Numbered from the stretch's first letter, positions 21,438 to 30,123 are shown. The stretch: 64,000 nucleotides of DNA from Priestia aryabhattai (GCF_023715685.1 NZ_JAMBOQ010000005.1:248001-312000), one strand, 5' to 3'. The notes: generated by a model not told the origin, from the sequence alone. Made by a program: numbers and translations.

Positions 21438-22703
21438 ATGAGAGAAAAGCGAACTCCTATCCCTGTCGGAGAATGCGTTCAGCGAGTGATGCAGTATGCA
21501 AAAAACAGAAAGCAAGAAATCATTGCGCTTGAAGAAGCTCACGGCAGATTTTTAGCTGAAGATTTAATGGCAGATCATGATATTCCTGCTTTTAATCGTT
21601 CTCCATATGATGGTTTTGCCGTGCGGTCACAAGATACGAAAGAAGCATCATCACTTCATCCAGTAGAACTGGTTGTTCGAGGAGAAATAGGAGCGGGTTC
21701 TGTTTTTGAACATACAGTCAACGCGATGCAGGCTGTGCGTATTATGACAGGAGCCCCTATTCCAAAAGGCTGTGATGCGGTTGCAATGCTTGAAGTAACA
21801 AAAGAATATATGAGAGGCAATCAGCCAATCGTTCAAATCAAGCGTTCGTTTAACAGCGGGGATAACATTTCTTTTCAAGGAGAAGAAACAACAAAAGGGA
21901 CTGTGTTAGCTTCAAAAGGAACGTATATCACTCCAGGAGTGGCTGCTCTTCTAGCCACATTTGGCTATAGTAACGTAGCTGTCTTCAAAAAGCCTGTAGT
22001 TGGATTACTTGCAACGGGAAGTGAACTAGTGGAAGTAAGTGATCCTGTTCAGCGGGGGAAAATTCGTAATAGCAATGCTCATATGCTTCGTGCGCAAATT
22101 GAAAAAGCTGGAGGCGAAGTGAACTATTTTGGTATTATGCCCGATGATTTAAGTCAGTGCTACAGTGCGGTAAAAGCTGCGCTATCAGAAGTGGACATGC
22201 TGATTACAACGGGCGGCGTTTCAGTAGGAGACTATGATTATCTACCAGATGTGTATAAACAATTACAAGCCGAAGTTCTTTTTAATAAAATAGCGATGAG
22301 ACCAGGCAGTGTAACAACAGTTGCTCGTATGGAAGACAAGCTTTTATTTGGTCTATCGGGAAATCCAACAGCGTGCTATGTCGGTTTTGAACTTCTGGCT
22401 CGTCCGGTAATCAGTGCATATGCGGGTAAAAGAACCCCTCATCTTCGGAAAGAAAAAGCTTTGTTAGGAAAGGATTTCTTAAAGCCAAACCCTTTTATGC
22501 GATTTGTATCTGGCAGGCTTTCATACAGGGAAGGACAGCTGATTGCTTCTCCATTAAGCTTTACAAAATCTAGTGCTGTTTCGTCCTTAGCTCATGCGGA
22601 TACGTTAATTATATTTCCTGGAGGGACGAGAGGATACAAAGAAGGAATGCTGGTTGACGTCTTATTGCTAGATGACGTACTAGGAAGTGAATGGCCTTGG
22701 TAG
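21438..22703 (+). CDS. moeA: Molybdopterin molybdotransferase MoeA
   Basis: This 421-residue enzyme inserts molybdenum into adenylated molybdopterin. It carries the MoeA start with EEAHGRFLAEDL, the PAFNRSPYDGFAV motif, the nucleotide-like domain signature TTGGVSVGDYDYLPD, and GLSGNPTACYVGFE. ATG 21438 is chosen because AAAGGAGTG ends six bases before it. The earlier in-frame ATG at 21417 overlaps the moeB stop and lies upstream of that site. It overlaps mobB by 13 bp. Confidence 0.95.
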   Translation: MREKRTPIPVGECVQRVMQYAKNRKQEIIALEEAHGRFLAEDLMADHDIPAFNRSPYDGFAVRSQDTKEASSLHPVELVVRGEIGAGSVFEHTVNAMQAVRIMTGAPIPKGCDAVAMLEVTKEYMRGNQPIVQIKRSFNSGDNISFQGEETTKGTVLASKGTYITPGVAALLATFGYSNVAVFKKPVVGLLATGSELVEVSDPVQRGKIRNSNAHMLRAQIEKAGGEVNYFGIMPDDLSQCYSAVKAALSEVDMLITTGGVSVGDYDYLPDVYKQLQAEVLFNKIAMRPGSVTTVARMEDKLLFGLSGNPTACYVGFELLARPVISAYAGKRTPHLRKEKALLGKDFLKPNPFMRFVSGRLSYREGQLIASPLSFTKSSAVSSLAHADTLIIFPGGTRGYKEGMLVDVLLLDDVLGSEWPW

Positions 22704-23218
22704 CTCGTTGCACCGTTTTACAAGTAGTCGGATTTCAAAACAGCGGTAAAACCACTTTAGTGGAAAAGTTAATTAAAAAAGCGAAACACTTCGATATACA
22801 TGTAGGTTCTATCAAGCATCATGGACACGGCGGACCTCCAGATAGCAGCAGTCAGCTAAAAGACAGTCATCGTCACCAACAAGCAGGTGCCGATGTGGCA
22901 GGTGTAGAGGGAGATGGAATCCTTCAGCTTACGGCAGATATTAAAGACTGGAGCCTAAAAAAACTGATTGATTTTTATCAATTTTTCTCGCCAGATGTCA
23001 TTTTTGTTGAAGGATATAAAAAGGAATCCTATCCAAAAGTAGTCTTGATTCGAAGTGAAGAAGATCTTGTTCTGCTTTCCTCTCTAACCAATATTATATG
23101 CGTGATTAGTCACGTTCCGCTTAAAAAAGAAGTGCGGCGAGCATATCCAATGTTTCATTTACAAGAAGACGAGCTTTATCTTAATTTTTTATTGAAAGAA
23201 GTGGGGGAAAGAAGATGA
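22691..23218 (+). CDS. mobB: Molybdopterin-guanine dinucleotide biosynthesis adapter MobB
   Basis: This 175-residue P-loop GTPase has Walker A GFQNSGKTTLVEKL near residue 15, a conserved KHHGHGG, and a Walker B-like VIFVEGYKKESYPKV. MobB assists MobA in making the guanine dinucleotide cofactor, but its exact role is not settled. It overlaps moeA at its start and shares an ATGA overlap with moaE at its end, so it lies inside a tightly coupled operon. Confidence 0.94.
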   Translation: MALVARCTVLQVVGFQNSGKTTLVEKLIKKAKHFDIHVGSIKHHGHGGPPDSSSQLKDSHRHQQAGADVAGVEGDGILQLTADIKDWSLKKLIDFYQFFSPDVIFVEGYKKESYPKVVLIRSEEDLVLLSSLTNIICVISHVPLKKEVRRAYPMFHLQEDELYLNFLLKEVGERR

Positions 23219-23679
23219 ACCAGCACTTATTTGAAGTAGTAAATCAACCAATTGTGGTAGATGAAATAATTAAAAAAGTTTCTAGAAGAGACGCGGGAGC
23301 TATTACGACATTTATTGGAACGGTGAGAGAATTTACAAAAGGCAAGAAGACGCTCTCTCTTGAATATCAAGCCTATGTGCCAATGGCAGTGAAAATGCTT
23401 AGCCAAATTGGTGACGAAATTCAGGAAAAGTGGCCCGATGCTTTGACAGCTATTACTCATCGAATCGGGAAGCTTGATATAACAGAAGTTGCAGTAGTTA
23501 TTGCCGTTTCTTCTCCGCATCGCAAAGCAGCCTATGAAGCGAACGAGTATGCCATTGAACGTATTAAGCAAATTGTGCCAATTTGGAAAAAGGAATTTTG
23601 GGAAGACGGAACAAAATGGATTGGAGATCAGTTAGAAACGAAAGAATATCCTGAAGGAAAGCCATTGAAGGAGATGTAA
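23215..23679 (+). CDS. moaE: Molybdopterin synthase catalytic subunit MoaE
   Basis: At 154 residues this is full length. MoaE with MoaD adds two sulfurs to precursor Z. The family motifs GAITTFIGTVREFTKGK, LEYQAYVPMAVK, HRIGKLDITEVAVVIAVSSPHR and PIWKKEFWEDG are intact, with the catalytic lysines in the last two. The ATG overlaps the mobB stop (ATGA) and GGGGGAAAGAAG lies upstream. moaD follows after two bases. Confidence 0.96.
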   Translation: MNQHLFEVVNQPIVVDEIIKKVSRRDAGAITTFIGTVREFTKGKKTLSLEYQAYVPMAVKMLSQIGDEIQEKWPDALTAITHRIGKLDITEVAVVIAVSSPHRKAAYEANEYAIERIKQIVPIWKKEFWEDGTKWIGDQLETKEYPEGKPLKEM

Positions 23680-23681
23680 AA

Positions 23682-23915
23682 ATGATTAACGTATTATTTT
23701 TCGCTGCTATACGGGAAGAGGCTGGAATAGAGCAGGTAACAATTGATAAGCAAGGTATAACAGTGAAGGAATTAAAGGAATATGTGCAAAAAACATATAA
23801 GCTGTCCTCTCTGAATCAAACGATGACAGCAGTCAACGAAGAGTTTGTAACAGATGAAGAAATCATTGGAACGGGAGATACCGTTGCATTCATTCCGCCC
23901 GTTAGTGGAGGATAA
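23682..23915 (+). CDS. moaD: Molybdopterin synthase sulfur-carrier subunit MoaD
   Basis: This 77-residue ubiquitin-like protein ends in PPVSGG, whose terminal glycine is adenylated by MoeB and then thiocarboxylated. The start is MINVLFFAAIREEAG, typical of MoaD. AAGGAGATG lies just before the ATG. It is the last gene of the cofactor operon and is followed by a terminator. Confidence 0.96.
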   Translation: MINVLFFAAIREEAGIEQVTIDKQGITVKELKEYVQKTYKLSSLNQTMTAVNEEFVTDEEIIGTGDTVAFIPPVSGG

Positions 23916-23946
23916 AAAAAGGTGCTGAATACACAGCACCTTTTTT
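23914..23946. terminator. Bidirectional terminator between moaD and the nitroreductase gene
   Basis: AAAAAAAGGTGCTG and CAGCACCTTTTTT form a stem with a 6-base loop. T tracts are present on both strands, serving the converging genes. Confidence 0.93.
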
Positions 23947-23947
23947 A

Positions 23948-24589
23948 TTATCTAAATTCAGCTACTTTTTCGATTGGTAAACGTACAGACGGGTAACCGC
24001 TATTTGCTGCTTTGCCGATTGAAAGTAACATAACCGGTGCATAGCGCTCTTTGTCTAAACCGAATGCCTCGGCAATTTGATCTTTTTCATAACCGCCGAT
24101 AGCGTTTGTATCATAACCATGAGCACGTGCAGCAAGCATTAACTGCATGGATACTAAACCGCCGTCAATTAATACGGTTTCTTTATTTAATTCTTCAGAA
24201 GCAGCTGCGTAGTGCGCTTTGATTTTAGGAATTTGCATATCTCTAATTTCTTGTGGCATATAGCCTAGTTCAACAGCTTTATCGTAAATTTCATCTAAAT
24301 TTTCTTCACTTTTTAAATCGCCGAATATCGCGATAACAGCTGCTGATGTTTCTACTTGTGATTGATTAAATTTAGCAAGCGGAGCTAATGTTGCTTTTCC
24401 TTCAGGGCTATCAATTACTAGAAAGCGCCAAGGCTGTGCATTAACAGAAGATGGAGCTAGCGTCGCTTCTGTTAAAATTTCTTTCATTTCTTCACGGCTG
24501 ATTTTGACAGATGGATCGTAATAACGAATAGATCTGCGCCCTGTAATAATATCTTGGAAATCATTGTTTAGTGTTTGTGTTTGTGTCAT
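23948..24589 (-). CDS. ydgI: NAD(P)H nitroreductase family oxidoreductase (YdgI-like)
   Basis: This 213-residue FMN-dependent oxidoreductase has the family's FMN-binding start GRRSIRYYDPSVKISREEM, LAPSSVNAQPWRFLVID, and the C-terminal GYEKDQIAEAFGLD and MLLSIGKA. Members reduce nitro compounds and quinones; the native substrate is not known. AGGAGAG lies upstream of ATG 24589. It is 27 bp downstream of a MarR-type gene, the same pairing as B. subtilis ydgJ-ydgI, so it is probably the regulator's target. Confidence 0.88.
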   Translation of the reverse strand: MTQTQTLNNDFQDIITGRRSIRYYDPSVKISREEMKEILTEATLAPSSVNAQPWRFLVIDSPEGKATLAPLAKFNQSQVETSAAVIAIFGDLKSEENLDEIYDKAVELGYMPQEIRDMQIPKIKAHYAAASEELNKETVLIDGGLVSMQLMLAARAHGYDTNAIGGYEKDQIAEAFGLDKERYAPVMLLSIGKAANSGYPSVRLPIEKVAEFR

Positions 24590-24616
24590 GATGAACTCTC
24601 CTTTATGTTAAAAATG

Positions 24617-25054
24617 TTATGACCGTTTAATGGCCGAAATGTTTACTTTTAAACGCTCAAGCATTTTGAAAAGCAGCAGCTGTTCTTCTTCGCTGAAATC
24701 TTTAAATGCTTCATCAATAAAGCGAGCTTTTTCGTTTCGAAATGCACCGATTTTTTCATGTCCGCTTTTCGTAAGCTTTACAAATGTTACGCGGTTGTCA
24801 TCAGGATTTTTACGGCGTGATACAACATCTCTTTCTTCCAGCTGCTTTAAATGTCTTGTAATTGCAGCATTGTCAATGTTTACTTGCTGTTGAAGCTCCT
24901 TTTGACTCATTTCACCTGTTTCATAAAGCTGATGTAAAATATCAAGACGTGATTGGCTAACACCGGTACAATGCTCAAACTTTTGATTAATTTGTTTATT
25001 AACTTCTTGCAGAGCATACAGAACATTTGCTTTTTCAGAACATGAATGTGACAA
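24617..25054 (-). CDS. ydgJ: MarR-family transcriptional regulator (YdgJ-like)
   Basis: This 145-residue winged-helix protein has the MarR recognition region GEMSQKELQQQVNIDNAAITRHLKQLEERDVVSRRK and the wing DDNRVTFVKLTKSG. Cys residues at positions 5 and about 34 might sense electrophiles, as in other MarR proteins that control reductases; this is a guess. The start codon is TTG (25054) with GGGAG eight bases upstream. Two tandem palindromes lie 45-75 bp upstream, consistent with autorepression of this regulator-reductase operon. Confidence 0.88.
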   Translation of the reverse strand: MSHSCSEKANVLYALQEVNKQINQKFEHCTGVSQSRLDILHQLYETGEMSQKELQQQVNIDNAAITRHLKQLEERDVVSRRKNPDDNRVTFVKLTKSGHEKIGAFRNEKARFIDEAFKDFSEEEQLLLFKMLERLKVNISAIKRS

Positions 25055-25095
25055 GAAAGTCGCTCCCTTTTTCTATGATATTTATTGATGGATTA

Positions 25096-25126
25096 ATATT
25101 TGATACATCAATATTTGATACATCAA
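25096..25126 (-). promoter_or_regulatory. Tandem operator before the MarR-nitroreductase operon
   Basis: A 15-bp unit, ATATTTGATACATCA, is repeated exactly at 25096-25110 and 25111-25125. Each copy contains the palindrome TTGATACATCAA. A degenerate third copy (TTGATGGATTAAT) lies just before, at 25085-25097. This spacing suits cooperative binding of dimeric MarR proteins. Confidence 0.7.
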
Positions 25127-25188
25127 CTAATATAAAATAAATAAAAATGAAAGTCAAGAAAGTGAACGCTCTTTTTTTTATAAATAAC

Positions 25189-25216
25189 AAAAAAGCGCCT
25201 TAAAAGGCGCTTTTTA
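25189..25216. terminator. Bidirectional terminator near the PAP2 phosphatase gene
   Basis: AAAAGCGCCTT and AAGGCGCTTTTT form a stem with a 2-base loop, with T tracts on both strands. Confidence 0.88.
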
Positions 25217-25840
25217 AGCTGAATGATTTTTTTTGCTAATTTGTTCGTGCGTATAGGGAGATAGAAACGGAATACGCTTGATAATCACATCGTGAATCCA
25301 GAATAATCGCTGAATAAGAGGAGCTGTTTTAGCTGAAACATATATAATAAAGCATCCGACAGCTCCCGCGATCACCATGCCTCCAAGTACATCTGCTGGA
25401 TAGTGAACGCCTACGTAAATACGTGAAAGGCCTGAAATGACAGCCCATATAAAAATGACGCTTCTCCATTTGTTTTTTCGTAACCACATGATCCAAGCAG
25501 CAGAAAAGACTAAAATCGAATGGTCACTGACAAAAGATGAATTAGCCGGGTGTGGAATCAGCTTATGAACATGATGAGTCACAAACGGACGCGGGTGGTA
25601 ATACACCAAGTGAATGACTTCATTGATACATAGAGAAAGTACGATTGTAAACAACATGTATAAAGCCGTATAACGGTGATAAATCGTTCTTTCTGTTTTT
25701 CCGCTGAACCAAAGCAAAAGCAAACAAGCCATTATAAAATAAGGAACGCTATTCGTGATCATAATCATTACAGAATCCATTGCGCTGGATTTACCAGCAA
25801 ATGAGTTAATCCATTGAAATACTTCGTAATTGCTGTTCAT
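25214..25840 (-). CDS. bcrC: PAP2 phosphatase, likely undecaprenyl-diphosphatase (BcrC-like)
   Basis: This 208-residue membrane protein has about six transmembrane helices and the PAP2 catalytic motifs: YYHPRPFV, then SFVSDHS, then SRIYVGVHYPADVLGG with the catalytic histidine. It resembles B. subtilis BcrC, which dephosphorylates undecaprenyl pyrophosphate outside the membrane to recycle the cell-wall lipid carrier and gives bacitracin tolerance. The second motif has V where PSDH or PSGH is usual. Other PAP2 functions are possible. GGAGAAAACG precedes the ATG. Confidence 0.8.
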   Translation of the reverse strand: MNSNYEVFQWINSFAGKSSAMDSVMIMITNSVPYFIMACLLLLWFSGKTERTIYHRYTALYMLFTIVLSLCINEVIHLVYYHPRPFVTHHVHKLIPHPANSSFVSDHSILVFSAAWIMWLRKNKWRSVIFIWAVISGLSRIYVGVHYPADVLGGMVIAGAVGCFIIYVSAKTAPLIQRLFWIHDVIIKRIPFLSPYTHEQISKKNHSA

Positions 25841-26003
25841 TCGTTTTCTCCTTATGCAGTACTTTTCACCCTTAGTTTAGAGTGTCACTCTAAAAAAACG
25901 ATGAATTTCACATTAAAAATCAATTAAAATCCAAAATTCATGGGCATTTAATGATATAAAAAAAGAGAGGAAGAAACTGCTTTTAGAATAGGAGATGAAA
26001 CAG

Positions 26004-27131
26004 TTGAAAAAGGTTTTATTTTTACCTCTTCTAAAAATGCCTTCTGGCCATCATCAAGTGGCAGAGGCGTTAATGGATATATTGGAAAGAAGAACAACAA
26101 ATATTTGTTATAAAAAAATAGATTTATTAAGTTATACAAACGAGCTATTAGAAAAAGTGGTCACAGGCACGTATTTGAAATGGATTCGTTATGCGCCAGA
26201 GACGTACAATATGGCATACAAACATCTCTTTTACGAACCGCCTGTTCATTCATTCAAATGGTATCATCATGTTTTTGCAAAAAAGATGGAGCAATTAGTT
26301 AAAGAAGAAAACCCGGATTTAATTATATGCACACACGGATTTCCTTCTTATTTGCTCAGCCAATTAAAAGCAAAGGGCAAGTGCAATGTTCCTATTATAA
26401 ATGTCTACACGGATTTCTTTATTAATAATTTATGGGGAAAAGAAGAGATTGACTTTCACTTTCTCCCTAGTGAAGAAGTAAAAAAAGGGCTTCGTGCTCA
26501 AAGTGAAATTCCACTTCAAAATATGATGGTCACAGGGATACCGGTACATGAAGAAATAACAAAAACAAGAACTTTTAAGCATCCTGGTAACCGAAATATT
26601 TTAATTGCTGGAGGCAGCAGCGGCTTAGGCAATATTATGGATTTCTATAATGATTTAAAAGATGCTCGCCATTTTCATTACTTTGTCTTATGCGGCAAAA
26701 ATCAAAAGTTATATGAAGAAATCAAGGGGTGGGAATTACAACACGTTACACCAATTCCGTACATTTCATCACGCACAGAAATGAATGAACTGTATGAACA
26801 AGTGGATGCTATTGTAACAAAACCAGGTGGTATCACGGTCAGTGAAGCTCTTCGCAAGAATTTACCGATTTTTGTTCATTCTGCTTTACCAGGTCAAGAA
26901 GAAGTGAATTTACGCTATTTAACAGAACGAAACTTAGTTCAAGAACTAAAGGCGGATCAATCGTTAGAAAGTCAACTGCAAGCAGTGTTGCAAGATGCTG
27001 ATAAAATGAACACATTATATAACGCGATTACTGCTTATCATAAAGAAATCGAAGCACAAACGCCTGAAGAACTTTTAGCAGTAGTCAATTGGATTTTAGG
27101 TGAAAAGCAAACCATTGGCCTTCATGCGTAA
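26004..27131 (+). CDS. Glycosyltransferase of the MGDG synthase/UgtP family
   Basis: This protein of about 375 residues has the MGDG-synthase N-terminal domain (LPSGHHQVAEALMD-like: LKMPSGHHQVAEAL) and a family 28 C-terminal domain with the UDP-sugar-binding TKPGGITVSEALRKNLP and ALPGQEEVN. It should transfer a sugar to a membrane lipid, as UgtP does to diacylglycerol; the acceptor is not provable here. TAGGAGATG at 25989-25997 favours TTG 26004 over ATG 25995, which overlaps the site. It has its own terminator, and a two-component system follows. Confidence 0.8.
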   Translation: MKKVLFLPLLKMPSGHHQVAEALMDILERRTTNICYKKIDLLSYTNELLEKVVTGTYLKWIRYAPETYNMAYKHLFYEPPVHSFKWYHHVFAKKMEQLVKEENPDLIICTHGFPSYLLSQLKAKGKCNVPIINVYTDFFINNLWGKEEIDFHFLPSEEVKKGLRAQSEIPLQNMMVTGIPVHEEITKTRTFKHPGNRNILIAGGSSGLGNIMDFYNDLKDARHFHYFVLCGKNQKLYEEIKGWELQHVTPIPYISSRTEMNELYEQVDAIVTKPGGITVSEALRKNLPIFVHSALPGQEEVNLRYLTERNLVQELKADQSLESQLQAVLQDADKMNTLYNAITAYHKEIEAQTPEELLAVVNWILGEKQTIGLHA

Positions 27132-27196
27132 AACATTCATGTTTACAAACAATAAGGATAAGCTAAAAGACAAGTATGTTGAAAAAGTAGGGTTTA

Positions 27197-27240
27197 GATA
27201 AAAAAACAAACATCTTTTGAAAAAGGTGTTGTTTTTTATC
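27197..27240 (+). terminator. Terminator after the glycosyltransferase gene
   Basis: GATAAAAAAACAAACATCTTTT pairs imperfectly with AAAAGGTGTTGTTTTTTATC around a 2-4 base loop, with a T run in the right arm. Confidence 0.75.
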
Positions 27241-27288
27241 TAAAGAAGCTATTCTTTCACTTAAGACACGTGGTGAGAGGTGTATAAC

Positions 27289-28014
27289 ATGAAAGAGAAA
27301 ATTTTAATTGTGGAAGATGAAGCGCAAATTGCGAAAGTGTTAAAAATTGAATTAGAATTTGAAGATTATGAAGTAGACGTTGAATACGATGGAAAAGCGG
27401 GGTTAGAGGCGGCAATATCCACTCCATATGACCTCGTTTTGCTCGACGTGATGCTTCCAAGCCTGAGCGGTATTGAGGTGTTAAGGAGACTTCGGAAAGC
27501 GGAAGTATTTACGCCCGTCATTTTATTAACTGCCCGAAATACGACGCTAGATAAGGTAATGGGCTTAGACCAAGGGGCTAATGATTATGTTACAAAACCA
27601 TTTGAAATTGAAGAACTGTTAGCACGAGTTCGTTCTTGTATTCGCTATCGTTCACTCGTAGGAGCATCAGGAACGAAAGAAGCTGAAGCGGAGCGCTTAA
27701 CGATCAGTGATTTGACCATTAATCTCGAAACAAGGGAAGTCCTAAGAAACAATGAATCCATTACGTTGACACCGAAAGAGTATGATTTAGTTGTGTATTT
27801 GCTTACGAATAAAAATAAAATTGTCACGAGAGAAGGAATTCTCACAAACGTTTGGGGCTATGAATATGAAGGAGAAACGAACGTAATTGACGTGTATATT
27901 CGCCACTTAAGAAAAAAAATAGATGAAGGTTTTTCTACTTCTCTCATTCATACGGTGCGGGGCGTAGGATATATGATGAAAGAGGAGAATCATGAAGATC
28001 ACGACGAAGATTAA
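27289..28014 (+). CDS. OmpR-family response regulator
   Basis: This 241-residue regulator has a receiver domain (ILIVEDEAQ, phospho-acceptor Asp in LVLLDVMLPSLSG near residue 54, Lys in YVTKPFEIEELLARV) and a C-terminal winged helix (TLTPKEYDLVVYLLTNKNKIVTREGIL, DVYIRHLRKKID, VRGVGYMM). It is closest in feel to the ArlR/YkoG group. ATG 27289 is preferred over GTG 27280, which lies in the GAGAGGTG ribosome-binding site. It overlaps the sensor kinase gene by 23 bp. The signal is unknown. Confidence 0.92.
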   Translation: MKEKILIVEDEAQIAKVLKIELEFEDYEVDVEYDGKAGLEAAISTPYDLVLLDVMLPSLSGIEVLRRLRKAEVFTPVILLTARNTTLDKVMGLDQGANDYVTKPFEIEELLARVRSCIRYRSLVGASGTKEAEAERLTISDLTINLETREVLRNNESITLTPKEYDLVVYLLTNKNKIVTREGILTNVWGYEYEGETNVIDVYIRHLRKKIDEGFSTSLIHTVRGVGYMMKEENHEDHDED

Positions 28015-29347
28015 TTTGCTGACAACAGCATGGCTAGTTGTTATTTTATTAATCATGAACATCGTTGTTTTTTTCTCCTTTACTAAATCTACGGTGAATA
28101 TGGAACAGGACATTTTATTCGAAAAAGCACACGAGATTATTCAAAAAGGTCAACAAGATCATTCCGTTGAGCTCTCGCCGGATTTATTAAAATTTTATTT
28201 GACCAATCATTCATTTATCCGAACAGTCTCAGAAAACTCTACAGTCATTAATCAAGTATCAAATGATCCTCATCTTGTGAAAATTAAGCCCGAATTTTCA
28301 AAGAAAAAAAAGGTGAAGCTTCGAAAAATTAGAGAAAAGCAAGTATTGGTCATTCGCATGCCTGTCAAAGTCGATAATCAAGTCGTCGAAACGCTTGAAA
28401 TTGGTGAACTCCTGACCGGTTTTGAAACCCGTAAAGATATCTTGCTGTCGATTTTGATTTTTTGTTCGCTTGTGTCCATTTTACTTTCTCTTTTAGGAGG
28501 AAGATGGTTATCACGCGTCATTATGCATCCTATTAAAAATATGGTCACAACGATGAAAGAGATCGAAGAGAGCGGTGTTCCTAAAAAAGTCCTCATTCAA
28601 ACGGAGACGAGAGATGAACTGCAGGGTATGACCGTTACCTTCAATCATATGATTGACCGCTTGCGAGAAAATATTGAAAAACAAAATCAGTTTGTTTCCG
28701 ATGCTTCTCATGAATTAAAAACCCCTTTAACCGTTATTCGCAGTTATTCTAATTTATTAAGAAGAAGAGGGATTAAAAATGAAGAAATTACGCTGGATGC
28801 GATCGACACCATCTATGCGGAAGCAACTAAAATGCAAAAAATGATTGAAACGCTGCTTGATCTGGCAAGTGTGGAAAAAGAACAAACGCTTGATATGAAG
28901 CAAACAGATCTTGTTCTTATTTTTGAACAAATCGTTAAGCAGCTGCAGCAAGTATACAAAAGAGAGTTAGTTCTTCATTATGATCAAACGCCAATTATGG
29001 TTGAAGTGGATGAATTAAAAATGAAGCAAGTGTTAATTATTTTGCTTGATAATGCGATTAAATATAGTACGGATAAAATTGAAGTGACCGTTACAAAAAA
29101 GCAGGAAGATGTCATTATCAAAGTAAAAGACTATGGAATCGGCATTCCAAAAGAAGACCTTGCACATATTTTTGAACGCTTCTATCGAGTCGATAAGGCT
29201 AGAAGCAGAGCCACGGGAGGAACGGGGCTTGGACTATCGATTGCACAAACTATTGTCCGTCAGCACAAAGGCGAGATTTTTATTAAAAGTGAAGAAGAAC
29301 AAGGAACGGAAGTTGTGATTCATTTTCCTGTTTCATCTATAAACTGA
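27992..29347 (+). CDS. Sensor histidine kinase, membrane-bound
   Basis: This 451-residue kinase has a transmembrane helix at about 8-30, an external sensor region of about 120 residues, a second helix at about 150-170, a HAMP domain, the phospho-acceptor motif SDASHELKTPLTVIRSYSN, and an ATPase domain with LLDNAIKYS, VKDYGIGIP and GGTGLGLSIAQTIV. AGAGGAG lies before the ATG inside the regulator gene, so the two are coupled and form a cognate pair (ArlS/YkoH-like). A terminator follows. Confidence 0.93.
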   Translation: MKITTKINLLTTAWLVVILLIMNIVVFFSFTKSTVNMEQDILFEKAHEIIQKGQQDHSVELSPDLLKFYLTNHSFIRTVSENSTVINQVSNDPHLVKIKPEFSKKKKVKLRKIREKQVLVIRMPVKVDNQVVETLEIGELLTGFETRKDILLSILIFCSLVSILLSLLGGRWLSRVIMHPIKNMVTTMKEIEESGVPKKVLIQTETRDELQGMTVTFNHMIDRLRENIEKQNQFVSDASHELKTPLTVIRSYSNLLRRRGIKNEEITLDAIDTIYAEATKMQKMIETLLDLASVEKEQTLDMKQTDLVLIFEQIVKQLQQVYKRELVLHYDQTPIMVEVDELKMKQVLIILLDNAIKYSTDKIEVTVTKKQEDVIIKVKDYGIGIPKEDLAHIFERFYRVDKARSRATGGTGLGLSIAQTIVRQHKGEIFIKSEEEQGTEVVIHFPVSSIN

Positions 29348-29348
29348 G

Positions 29349-29374
29349 AAAGCCGCCGTTAACAGGCGGCTTTT
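29349..29374 (+). terminator. Terminator of the two-component operon
   Basis: AAAGCCGCC and GGCGGCTTTT form a stem of 8-9 bp with a 7-base loop. The T run is short, with only four T after the stem. Confidence 0.85.
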
Positions 29375-29496
29375 GTGTGATTATGACGCTGATTTTTCTC
29401 AGACTAAAGTATGAAGGTATTTCATTATAAAGTCGTTCGAAATGTATGGAAAAAGCGAATAAGATAAGAGTATCAATAATCAGTGGGGGTTTTAGT

Positions 29497-30123
29497 ATGA
29501 GTTATACTCTTTTTATAAAAGCAAATGACAGATCGGCAAGTGAAGCGGTCAGCGTAAAATTATATGATGCGTTTTTAGAAAGCTATAAACAATCGCACCA
29601 AGGTGAAGAAATAATAGAGCTAAATTTGTTCAAAGAAGAACTTCCTTATTTAGGTGCCGACATGATAAACGGTCAGTTTAAATTAGCAAGAGGGTTAGAA
29701 ATGACAGCAGCGGAAAATAAAGCAGCAGAAATTGCTAATCATTACTTAGAACAATTTGTGAAAGCTGATAAAATTGTGATTGCCTTTCCGCTTTGGAATT
29801 TTACTGTGCCGGCCGTGCTTCATACGTACTTTGATTATTTGAATCAAGCAGGCAAAACGTTTAAGTATACGCCAGAAGGTCCTGTGGGATTACTAGGCCA
29901 TAAAAAAGTGATGTTATTAAACGCACGAGGCGGAGTATATTCAGAAGGTCCATCAGCCGCTGTCGAAATGGCCGTTAAATATGTCAGCAGCGTACTTCAA
30001 TTTTTCGGGGTCCCGGATGTGAACTCTGTTGTTATTGAAGGGCACAATCAGTTTCCAGATCGTGCTCAAGAAATTATTGAAAGTGGCCTAGAACAAGCAG
30101 AACAAGCAGCCAAAACATTTTAA
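29497..30123 (+). CDS. azoR: FMN-dependent NADH-azoreductase
   Basis: This 208-residue flavodoxin-fold enzyme has the AzoR pattern: an N-terminal KANDRSASEAVSVKL phosphate-binding segment, VIAFPLWNFTVPAVLHTYFDYL, and LLNARGGVYSEGP. It reduces azo dyes and quinones by two electrons using NADH and helps with thiol or quinone stress. ATG 29497 has GTGGGGGTTT upstream; the in-frame ATG at 29446 would add 17 unrelated residues. It is a monocistronic unit followed by a terminator. Confidence 0.93.
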   Translation: MSYTLFIKANDRSASEAVSVKLYDAFLESYKQSHQGEEIIELNLFKEELPYLGADMINGQFKLARGLEMTAAENKAAEIANHYLEQFVKADKIVIAFPLWNFTVPAVLHTYFDYLNQAGKTFKYTPEGPVGLLGHKKVMLLNARGGVYSEGPSAAVEMAVKYVSSVLQFFGVPDVNSVVIEGHNQFPDRAQEIIESGLEQAEQAAKTF

